NCBI GenBank assembly: GCA_963995525.1
Contig: OZ023205.1
Span: 61,173,404 to 61,237,403 of the forward strand
Length of the DNA: 64,000 nt
From: Escarpia spicata
Taxonomy: Eukaryota; Annelida; Polychaeta; Sabellida; Siboglinidae
Direction: 5' to 3'
Shown one piece after another: positions 13,492 to 25,800 of the stretch (positions are counted from its first letter, which is position 1; each line of letters starts with the position of its first letter). Below the pieces are notes generated by a model, which was given only the letters and a program-made list of their open reading frames with translations, searched no databases and was not told where the DNA came from. The position numbers and the translations under genes were made by a program.

Positions 13492-13857
13492 TTAGGGCGT
13501 CGTAGACAGATAAACCTCGCGTTCCACCCACAAAGTGGGTTCTGTGGGAAGGCTCACGTGGAACACTGGGTTGCTTCCGAAGCTGGGCGTGTCTGCAGTC
13601 GTGAATACGGGGCAAGAAAAGTTTCCGCGTTCTTCGGTTTTCTCGATCATCTTCCTCAGTCGTTCCTCCGCCAGTATCTGCTCGTCGACCGGACGTAACC
13701 AGACGGCGGGGATCGTCGACTGCGTTCTCTCGCAGAACAACTGCTGCTTCGTTAGTACACCGCGGTCGGCATCCCACGCCGCGTGGTGCAGATGCAGTCC
13801 GCTGATATATACGCCCGTAAGTGGCGGTGAGTCAGGTGTGGTTTTCGGAGGCAGTAA
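13492..13857 (-). CDS. Dynein terminal exon 23
   Basis: Starts at TTACTGCC after TTCTACAG and ends TAA at 13492-13494, 121 codons. TGVYISGLHLHHAAWD, IPAVWLRPV, NFSCPVFTTADTP and FHVSLPTE match the dynein terminal blocks GVY..GL.LEGA.W, P.IWL.P, Y.CPVY.T..R and F...L....P. An extra charged helix (about 16 residues, AEERLRKMIEKTEERG) is inserted before CPVF. This is the true C-terminus. Confidence 0.92.
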   Translation of the reverse strand, partial: LLPPKTTPDSPPLTGVYISGLHLHHAAWDADRGVLTKQQLFCERTQSTIPAVWLRPVDEQILAEERLRKMIEKTEERGNFSCPVFTTADTPSFGSNPVFHVSLPTEPTLWVEREVYLSTTP

Positions 13858-16800
13858 CTGTAGAACAGAAAAACGGGACCGTAGAATGAGGATGAGTGTG
13901 TTCCTTACTTATATGTACATGTAGTTTCATAACTCGTTTTTTATGCCGAGCATACCAACACGGTTCTGTACATGTTCCAAATTATGCCAACATTCTCCTG
14001 GTTATTATGCTGATTTATTTCATATTTTTTATCAATGCGTCTTCCTGTACGCCATACAGATGTAGTACCTGTTTTAAATACACCTGACCGAATCGATAAT
14101 GCGTAGCATAGGGCTAAGATGTGTGCACTGCGTACTTGTTTACATATAACTGGTTCGTACTAGGCTGTTATTTATAGTATACGTAGACAACATACTCCCA
14201 CAATATGGTCCACGGGCTAAAATAACACGTGAAATGGGAATTATTAGTCACCATACTTGTTCAGGTAACGAGTCGGGATGACCGACAACAGAAGGAAAAC
14301 AAATTGAAATTGAGTATCAAATAATAGCGATGCCAACCCAACTCCGGCGTAAGAGACAAAAGAAGAGTAACAACATTACCGAGATGATCCCTAACAAGAT
14401 TCGGGTTATGATTAGGTTCCCGGCAGTTTATTTTTAGCGAGACGAGACGACCTCTTTACCTCCGTAGTAAAGACCACTGTGTGTAGGTCTTTGAACTGCT
14501 TGCGCGAGTACATCTGTAGTACAGCCTTTACGAAGCGGTCGGGTCGCACGAACACCGCCAGGTCATAGAAAGACGCCCCTGTTACGTTCGCCACGTAAGC
14601 ACGCAGTTGTTCTTGCCTCTTCTTCATCTCACCCACCCACTGTAACACCGGCTGCGACGATCGCACTGCAAACACAAAAACCTACGTTATGTCATGACAA
14701 TAATGAATCGAATGACAAAGTTCACCAAAACTGCGCGCAAGATACTGGTGTTTAGGATATATTGACTCGTACTACACCGATAATGTTATTTCGTTCTTAT
14801 TCCTTCTGGCCACAATACTCTAATTTGGCCAAAAAGATACTGACCCACATGGGAATGTTAAAAAATTTAGCTGCAATACGAATCTAGCTTTTAGAATAAA
14901 TATAACGTGTTCCATATAGCGAACTGCAACGGCATCGGCATGATCTTAACAGGAAGACGTCCATAACCCGGTGGCATGATGAGCCACGACGACCGACGGC
15001 TGTCCTGTTGGGACAACGTGCGTCATGTTCTGCCGCTGTGTCCGGATCGGTGTTAGTCACCTCAGACCTGTGCGCCATGGGTGAAACTACCAAGGGTGCA
15101 AGACTCCACAGACTTCATAGCTCTGAGGATCACGGACGTTCACACGCCTTTCCAGCACGCCAATGTGGCGTGGATCTGGGTGCTACTACCTACCTGTGCG
15201 TGCGAACCAAGTGTCTGGTATCTCGCCACGACTCAGCGTCATCAGCCGTTGCTGCACGCTGGTGGTGGGAGGTATTGTTGCTTTTGTCACCTCCAGCAAG
15301 AACTCGACGTCTTTCCGAAGTTGGTCGATGACCTTCTGAAAGGTGCGCACCTCCGAGCTGAGGAACCGGTCCATGGGGTAAAACCCGTCGGCGTTGGTGC
15401 GGGGGATCTCGGGCAGGTCTTGTAGGAGAGCCTGCAGTTGCAGAAGGACAGCTTGCGCTCTGTTGTTGACGAGTTCAGGTGGCGGGCGGACGAGGGACGG
15501 CATCCCTATCACGTGAAGGAGGTCCTCGTGTAGGTTCCTGCAATACAATATTAAAGACAGACATGTCAGCTCAACAATTTGAGTTGGATACTAGTCCAGG
15601 ACTTCACCGTAATTGCAAGCAATGTCTTACGTGCAACTGGAATTATTGTTCATCAACCACTGAATTTATCTACTGCCATGAGAAGTGCTGTTTCTTGACA
15701 TCTGGATTGTAGCAGATTGATAACAGAGGAACAAGCCCCGGGAAGGGACCACTCTTCCTGTTTTCATTGTTGCCGAAGGGAAACCATCGTGTTTGTATTG
15801 TTACTAAATAGAGGTTTACTGGGTGCGATGTCTTTGCCGCGACTACCGGTGGAGTCTTCCGTCATCAGAAAAGGTCAATACTGTTTTTCATATCGCACGA
15901 GAAACCGTTATAAATGAAGTTGTATTTCTTGCGACGTTGTGGGGTGTGTAGGCGATAAACAACTTTATAAAGGACGACCACTTTACAATCTGGTTGCATG
16001 TAACGGCAACAACTCGTCGTACGCGGCGATATCGCTCGTATAAATACTTTAGAGGAATATAAACAGTACGGATTAATTAATCCGTATTAGCTGTATCTAC
16101 CATCCCATCCATCCGAAAAATGTCCATCGTCCGGATGGCGCTAGATATAGTGTAGGTCCTTGTGAAATTGCGTGCAGGATGTTTGTTAAAAGCAAACTTC
16201 CACTTAATTATGAATCTTTGTTATAAACGTTTAAAAACATTTGAGTGGCAATTTTTATAAGCAGGATAAGTTTACCAAATTCAAGATGGCCGCCCACCAT
16301 ACACACTGCAGTTATTTGTCATTAAAATATTATTTTAAATAATTTCTTACATGTTTATAATTATGTCTGGAACCCTAAGAGAAAACTGAGTAATTAGCTC
16401 AGGCAACTAAGCTAATTACTAGCACATGCAGATGCACAATGGTATCATTGGCATTACAAAAAAAACGATCGAGCCAGTTCGCCGAGCCGCCCTGTATTTT
16501 GAGTGGCATCCACAGACATCTACAATAGGGGATTGCCGCGTTCACACAGGTATTCTGATACATTCTTTCTCGTGTGTGTCTTTATGAGATGATATAGCTA
16601 TAAATTATATTCACATTCTGCTTGTAACCAAACCTTTGTGTGGTGATTAGCGTTTGCAATATGAAGCCAAGGTGGAGGATGGGCTGGCATCGTCAGACCA
16701 AGAGTTGGATCCTGACAGGATCGACGGTTTGCTACTCACGAGCGAGTGCCATAAAATAGGTGACACACAATATATCTTGCCCGTGCAAGTTCCACGTCGT

Positions 16801-19800
16801 GACCAACTCCCGTGACGAGAAGCTGGTTGGTTCTGGAAATTTTGCAAGCTCAATGTCTTCACATGACCACAAAAGGTTGATGTTGATTTTCTGTTAGTGC
16901 GTGGAAACTGAGCAGGTTATCATTCGCAGGCTGGTAAGTCCAGTGGCACGGGAACGAAATTCATATTGGGGGGCAACCGGAGCTTAAGTCCACTGAACAA
17001 TTTTCGCCGCCTCGCATCTTCACATCTTCATTCACACCTTGTCATTATCCCCGTTGGCTCGACTGTGACATGGGAAAACGGGGCGTGGGGGTGGGGGGGT
17101 GGGTGGGTGCTGTTAGACATTATTTTTTTGCGGGGGAAAAATACCATATATCCTCCCTCCAATTACACACACCTTTCACAGTCGACATTAATCATCTAAG
17201 AAAATTTACATTTCCACCCGCCATTGATGGGGGGGGGGGGGGGGGGGGGGGGCAAAATCATGTCTCCCCCAGATAAATTCCAGGGGCAGCAGCCCCTTGT
17301 TCCCGAGCCTATGGGTAAGTTTTTCGGGTTGTTTCTCGAAGTTCCAAGGGTGTACGAAGTCCATCCGTACCAAGACACTGGGTAGCTATACCTTTGGCGT
17401 TGAGTTCATATCACCTCCAAATCTGGCTACAGACAGTGAGACTGGGGATAGCTAAAGCTTCATGGCATTCACCATTTCCACTATTCGTCCAGTAGGGACA
17501 CCGTTGACCTATTGCTTTAACAGCTTTCTGTCAACTTTGGTAGTGTTTTGTGTAGTTTCAAAGGTTTAAGTTGTTTCCTCGGTGCGTCATGAAACCATAC
17601 AGTTTCTTCAACAGGTCGTTGCTTCACGGTGAGGGTAACCTACCATGTTTCTTTGTCAAGGTGAGTTGACTATTGACCACGTCACTTTTGAGTAGAGTAT
17701 TTTGTTGCCATAGGTATTTACTCTGTGGGTCAATCCGGCTTCTGCTGTAGGCTCCTGTGTATGGAGTCAGCGACGATATTGCTGACACACACACACTTGA
17801 CAGGAAAGCAACTCCGTCGACAGGGAACAAAACAGTGGTTAAAAGGCCATCACTCTTGCGTCCGTGACCATCGCTACCACATGCAAGTCAGTGTTTCGTC
17901 ATAGTCACCGTCAGTTCCTCTGAACACACCAGTAACTTTGTGACAAATAACTTTGATGCTTCACCTGTGGCGGATACCATTAGAGCAGTTGAACGAGGTC
18001 CTCTCCTCGTTGTCTTCCATATTGAAGAGAGGGGATCTTGAGTATTGTGGCATTCGTAATCGTTCTGACCATGTGACGCAACGCGTATCCATGGCTTGAT
18101 CGTCCCTTGTAAGGCCGATGATGCCCTTATCCATCTTGTATAATGTATACATTAATTCAGTTGGCTGATCAGCTGGAATTTGGTTGAAGGGCCTTTTGGT
18201 TTCTGCCAAAGAGACTGTTCTTCATCGGGAGGGATATATCTGCCAGTCGTCTCAGCCCTGATGATGTACAGCATAATCTCCATAGTTTCCACCTTTCCTG
18301 AAATTTGGATTGTCTTTTTTCTCAAAACATCTGACAGTTGGTCGACTGTGTTGCGAGCAGAGTTCTAATCTGCGATTCCCACATAATAATAATAATTACA
18401 GCATTTATAAAGCGCCGTGACTCCAGGTTACCCTGTCCGAAGGCGCTGAGACAAAACAATATTCGTTATTTTTATAAACATAAAAAATAGCACTAAATAA
18501 AATCCAAGATCATAAAATCGTGGCACCAAATGTGCCACGTTTTTATGATCCACCTCTCTTCTTCAACATCCTAACTACATTTTGGGCAAGTTCTTTGATT
18601 TTCACGTCATGTTAATGGCCAAATGCATGTTAGATTATCTCATATATTTATACAGTAAATTCAAAGTTCAACACCTGATAACACAGCTAATACATGTACA
18701 AATAATAAAATATTTGGTGTGTACAAGAAGATGTCGATTAATTAATAAAACATATTTTGACACAAGTTTGAGTGGGTGGCATGCACACACATATTTTCTT
18801 ATCCCTTGTGTGATGGAACTAGCAAGAATTCCTGCCGTTAACAAAAAAAAACCAGTTAAAAGTATAACATCACATGTTGGCTAACCTACCATCTGCGAAA
18901 AGGCTTAATTTCGATAATTCATTTTTTGACGGTGACTTTGTGTTACCTGCACTCCACAGTTAGTGCACCACAAAACAACTCCATGCCATACCTCATTTTG
19001 ACGGGGATACAATACGCTTTCAAAGGGTATGTAACACGGCGTAGTGTATGTAGATAAAGTAGCTACGCAACCATTGTAAGTGTAGAACATTTATGGAGAG
19101 GCGTACTTTTGAACATTGGTCGTTTGATGGTGACCTTGTTTAACCTTCACGTCACACCTACTGCACCATTTGATAGCTCCTCATCGTATACCGTGTATAC
19201 AGGGAGATAGTTGGCTTTCCAACGACATTGCCATGAATAGTTAGGTAACGTAGATATATACGCAACCATTTATATTGTATGACGTTTGCGGGATGACCCT
19301 ATTTCATTTATCACTTGACGGGAGACTCTGTTTGATCGTCGCTCCATACCTACTCCATCAACTGACAGCTTCATGTCATCTAATTTTGACGGGGAGAAAT
19401 AGTTCTTTCACAAAGTTTATGATACGTGCATATAAATGAACTAGTTGCGGAGTCATTGTAACTTTATGACTTTCGCGGCATTGCAAACAATCGAATATTC
19501 ATCATTTCACGGTGACCTTGTTTGACCTTAGCTCCACTCGTACCATATCAGGTAACACCTCCATATCGTACCTCAGTTTGACGGGAAGACAATAATCTTT
19601 CCAAAAATATATGATTTGGCTATCTTGTGATTACGTAAAGTAGATATGCGATGATTGTAATGTTAAAACGATTGCGGAAGCGCACAATTTCGAAAATTCA
19701 TCATTTGACGGTGACTTTGTTTGACCTTGGATTCACGCTTACTGCACCACTTGGCAGCTCTACGACAGGCCACTTTGTGACGGGGAGATGTAGTGCTTTC

Positions 19801-22800
19801 AAATTATATCACATTTGGGTGTGTGTATGGGGGACATTTAAACTCCTAAAATAAAGCACTTTTTTGGGATTTGCCTCTCGCTTATGTGTAGTCAAAACAG
19901 TATCCCACCATGTAATGTAGCGAGTGCCTTTGTTGTTCCCACAATACATGTTAAAGCATCAATGTAAAACATTCATGAAATAAAAGTAATATTTTGTTAC
20001 TGTGACACCAGTAGACATTATTCTGTGTTCTTTGGAGACAATTTGCTCATATTTGTGTGTGCAGATATTGATTTCCTGGCAGAAACATTACCCTACTCTG
20101 CAAAGTTGCGAGTGTATTTCCCCCCAGAAATGTATGTTAAGACACCACTGTAAAGTACATGTTAAAGAATCAATGTAAAAAAGAAGGATTACAAGTGATG
20201 GAGATCATTTACAAGATGATCTTGACAGGTTGATCAAATGGTCTGAAAAGTGGCAAATGTTGTTCAATTTTGAGAAACGTAAATGCCTCCACACAGGACA
20301 CGGGAACGAAGATGTAAGGGAAATAAAATCCTTGGATTAATTAGGCGAAATATATCGTCTAAGGAAAAAGAACTAATAATACTGCTGTACAAAATAATAG
20401 TTAAGCCTCATTTAGAATATTGTAAACAAGCGTGGAGGCCATATCGCAAGAAGGACATAGATCCGCTAGAAAGAGTACAGAGGAGAGTGACTAAATTTAT
20501 ACCAAAACTGAGGGATCTTAGTTATGAAATAAGCCTAAAAGAATGTGGTTTAACAACACTGGAGACCACGAGATTGAGAGATTAGACAGATTAGAAAAGT
20601 GTTTAAAATACTGAATGGTTATGAAAATATTGATAGAAATATTTTTTTCCCAGTTAAGAAAGATAGAAGGACTAGAGTGGAGGTTTTGGCCACCGCATGC
20701 GAACATGGGGGCCAGGGGGTTTGAGCCCCCCACTTTTGTATATAGCAAATTGCGGTAAATAATCTAGCTAGTAATATAGAAGGTGTGCAGTATGCACAGA
20801 GGTATCTTCTCCCTTGAATTATATATTGTAAATCTGTGACAGTTCGTATGCTGTAAATATGTCTAACAGCATTCAAGGGTTTTTTCAGTCACTAACTAGC
20901 TAGAATGGAAAATTATTATATATATGTACACATTATAGTACATAGCATATGCGGTACATAGATCAGTAATCTTTATGTACCTGTCTGTGCACAGGATGCG
21001 AAATACACTGTATAGATTGTCTGTGCACAGTGGCAATCCCTGTGAATTAATAAATTTGGATTGCCCATTACCAACCTACGCAATAGTTTGTGTAACTTTA
21101 TACAAACAGAGAAAGGGCTGTATGAACAATTCTGTAACACATATCATCATATATACACTGGGGGTGAGGGGGTACCGAGCGAAAGTAGCACACGAAATAG
21201 TTCTCAACGCGGAAAAAGGTACGCTACAAGCTACACGAAGTGAGCTTAATGGGATGTCTGCTGACAGACGAAGGCATCAAACCTGACCTGAAGAAAGTCG
21301 CGGCCGTAATCGACATGCCACTGCCCACCGACGTCGAAGGAGTACGCCGCCTAATTGGCACCGTACAGTACCAAGTCTTGTTTGTGAAGGGATTGACCGA
21401 CCTTACAGCTCCGTTGCGTGAACTTTTACGCAAGGAAAACGAGTTCACATGAAACGAGTCGCACACCAACGCGGTGCGTGCGATACACGACAAGCTCAGT
21501 AACGCTCCAGGGGTGCTTTACTACGACGTGGATAAAGACGTAACAATCCGACGCAGACGGGCCTGGGAGCTGCGCTCATGCAGGACGGCCATGTTACGCA
21601 AGCAGAGCCAAGACGGACACCGAACAAAATTACGCGCAGATCGAGAAAGAACTGGTGGCGATAGTGTGAGCGGTTCAACGACATCTACGGACGGGACGTA
21701 GTTCACATGGAGTCTGACCACAAGCCGCTAGAAAGTATCTTCAAGAGAGAAATCCACATTGCACCGAAGCGTCTGCAGCGAATAAGACTGCGACTGCAGA
21801 AGTATCCACTAGAGGTGAGTTACAAGAAAGGATCGGAAATGTATGTGGTCAATACGTTGAGCCGAACGAAGCTGTAACCGAAAGCAACTGAACCCAAACG
21901 AGACATTCGTACCGATGTCAATAAAGTTGACGACTCGGAAGAGAAGATGTCCAGTGACAACAGCATGCTGCCTGAACAGAAACTGATCGAGCTGCAGCAC
22001 GCCACCAAGGACGACGCAATGTTGTAGGTGCTCGAAAAGGCCATCAAGACAGGGTGGCCAGCCGTTAGTACCAACAATGAAGTACTAAAGCCGTACTTGC
22101 AGTTCATAGGAATGGTCAAACTAATGCACCATGAACACACTAGTATAGAAGGATGCCTGCGCAGGGCGCGCGAGGTCATCTATTGGCGTGGTATAAACGC
22201 TGAGGTGAAGGGCCACATCAGCAAGTGCGATGTTTGCAACGCACATCAACAGGAAAAGAGCCGCGAGAAGATACAAACGCATGAGTTCCCCCAACTGCCA
22301 TGATCCAAGGTTGCAATGAACTTGTCTGAGTTCGACAGACAGCATTATGGCGTACTGGTAGACTACTACAGTAATTTCCACGACACAAGCTGTTATCAAC
22401 GCTCTACGGTCACACTTCGCGCGTTACGGGGTTCCTTCAATTTTGATCAACGATAACGCTTCGCAATATCGATCACAGGAATATACAAATTTTGCTCGTG
22501 AGTGGGGCTTTGAACACAGACCATCAAGCCCGCACTACCCGCAAAGCAACGGGAAAGCGGAGAACGCTGGGGTGTAATTGCATACACATATAAGTCACAG
22601 AGTCACATAAATATATTAATATAAATGGATTTTGTCAAAGGCTCCAGACACCATTATAAACATGTAATTACTTTTTAAAATATTATAATGGAAAACTAGC
22701 GCACTGTGCATGGTGGGCGGCCATCTTGAATTTAGTAAACTTACACTGCGTAGAAAAATTACCAGCCTAATTTTTTATACCTTTACTACCCAAAGATGAA

Positions 22801-25800
22801 AAATCAAGTGACAGATTGCTTTTAACAACTATTCTGCACGAACGCAATGATTTTGGCATAGTTACCTACACTAATACACACAGACGCTGAAGATGGTTTT
22901 TCAGTTAACGCAACATACAATGTCAACAACTAATCGGCGGTCCTTAGAACACTTGCAGAAGGTATGTGTAACGTTACGAACAATCCAGTTCAGTCCTAAT
23001 GTACGGTACGAACGTTAAAGCTGGTGAGAAACCTTGACCAACGGGGAATTTTGTATAAAAAAAAGAATTGCGTTTCGTCTGAGGGCCGTTGTTTGGCATC
23101 CGACAAGCAAAACATCTAGGAGGAAAAGCTTAACACACACACGCACGCACGCATGTGCTACTGCTCGATTAAAACCAGATACCTGAGCATCAGGCCCCCC
23201 TATAAGTTGCGCAATACGTATCCTGTAATACGCACACGCGATAAGTCATTCCAAGTTGAACGATACACATCTAACTGAAACGTTATATCTAACTGAAGAC
23301 CGCGACTCAACAATATTTGTCGACTGACTGACTGATCGTCGTGTGATGTGCGGGCCATCACAACGCTAGTCCACCATCGTGGATGTGTTTTTGTTGTGTC
23401 ATAGATCATTGCAAACACTGAATATAATTTGGTAATTTTTTTGCGATGGTGTTGCCGATAAAAATCTTCACCGTCGTAAACGGTTATGATCTCACACACA
23501 GCATTTTCATCAGCCCCCACGCCTCAAAACAGCTAGACTCGCAAACCTCACTTTCTCAATGTTTCGTTCTTATTTCCACAGCCACATGTTTCTTCACATT
23601 GGTCGAGTCTTGGAGAGTCGCCAGGATCGTGTCAGTTCCACGACGAATCGTTGTACCATGTGCGGTCGCTCACGACGAGACAATATTATTTAAGATTCGT
23701 TAACGACATGTTTTTTGCGTCACCGTTGTGTAGTGTAGCTAGCTTTGCATTTCAGTTTATGGATAGAAATGTGTCGATTAACGACAGAAAATGACACATA
23801 CAAGATGACACATACAAATTCAACAAGTTTTCAACGAGAATGATAACATGTTACAGAAAATATAATACTAATTAAACACAACACCTGAACCTCAGTGACT
23901 TGTAATAAAAATAACCTATAGTAATTACACCGAGATACGTGATTGGTAAGACAACCAACTGCGCATTGCACATATACTATCTACTACATTAAATACAAAT
24001 GCATGGGAGTTATAAAAAGAGCTCAGGTCACTACTCGGATATTGCGCTGTCAGGTTCCTGACGGATTGTCTGCAGCAGTATAGACAGGAATCCATGCGAT
24101 GTGGCGATATCTCAGAGTGGTGCATGTCTGACGCGCAAAACCGTTGCTCTTCTCTGACTTAACTGCGCCGTTGCCATGCATTCCACAACAACGCTTAAAA
24201 TAGAATCCAGTGGCAGCCCAAGACATCCAAACACCGCTACACGCAGATGTTGATATGCACGGAAGAGTGTACCGTAGTGTTTATGATTTGTGGAAGCCCG
24301 TCTAGGGTCTGTGTAGGTCGAATACATAAGCAACTCAGTAACGGTAAACTAGGCCAATATGTTGATACCGGCTTGAGCCTGATCCACAGCAGAGCTAGGA
24401 GATGCGCGGTATTCACAGCTGCATGATAATTATTATCATATGGAAACATTTTGCGACAGGTAGTGCCCTCTGTTGAATGGGTGGTGAACTTTCATAAAGA
24501 TATTGATGAACTGAACTTGGGTAAGACGTTCTTATATTCTTGGTTCTGGCTATTCAAATATTAATAAATACTAAAAACTAGTTAACTTTAGATTTTTCCT
24601 TTAGGCAAAATAATTGTAATACTTCAACAATTCAGAAAAAGACTGGCAAAAGCGGAAACAGGTTGTGTGATTCTTGTCAGAGATGCCCCAATGACCACAC
24701 ACGGTTACACCGTTACAGAATGGATATTTATGTAAGTATGACACATTTATTGAATCGACATTGTTAACCTATTTAATAAGTCTTGTAAAAACATACGAAC
24801 ATAATTATACAAGGTACCATAAGTACTGTAATTAGAACCCGTTCATCAGGCTGTTGTTAACCAGTGTTTATTATTTGACTGAAAGTTAACTCTTCCAGAA
24901 AAAAGTTCATTAAATTCACTTCTTCACTTTCCCATAAGCCGTAAGAATCACTGGGGTTTTGGGGCACCACTGACAACTTTTTTACTAGATCTCTCCACGT
25001 TTCTCTGTTCTCCACAGCCCTCTATGAGGGCCAAATGTGTTAGCCAGTATTAGTTCATTGTATGTTGCAAACTTAAGGAGCCCGAGTCCTCTCTCATTTG
25101 TTTCAACATTGCAGAAAGGTCCGCAAGTGTCTTGCCAGTTGGTCTGCGCATCCTCTCCCAATTTTGCATTCCAATCTTCTAGTACAATTAGATTGTCTTT
25201 GTTTGATGTTTCCTTAATGATATCATGCAGTTGGCCATAAAAATCTTCCACCTTAGTCGTCGTAATCTGATTTTGGGGCATAAACTTGTATGACTGTCAT
25301 GTTGTTGAAGGGAGCTGCCCTCAGGCGGATGGTGATGAGCCTGCTGGAGACGGGGCGACAACCCATGACAGTGTTCATGATGTCTTTGTGTACAAGAAAC
25401 CCAATGCTATGTTTGTGTTTGTCCTTATTGCCACTGAAGTAAACCTTGTGTCCTTCTTCGGTTGATGTTTCTCCAAAGTTTTCCAACGCATCTCGGAGAG
25501 TCAAAGCAGTTTCCATCGGTTAATTAATTAACAACTGTAAATAAATTAACAATTGAAATTAACCCATTCCGGGTCAGTAGCAACATGATGTCATGTGACA
25601 CTGACCTGCTGGCCTGATGCATGGCTGGTGCTGCCGCCTCACGGCACATGCATGACTCAGTCACCTCTACAAGATCATCCAGTTTCTCGGGGAAACTCTT
25701 CTCGACTGTCAGTCCCACCAGCATTCGCTGCGGCAGACTGGCAACATCTGCTGGAGAAACTGACAACTACAACAAAGACAATATTCTTGAGTGAGACAAG

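Noticed and set aside
13421..13924. Overlapping ORFs on both strands around the dynein terminal exon
   Set aside because: They are shadows of exon 23; only the - frame with VYISGLHLHHAAWD has family support.
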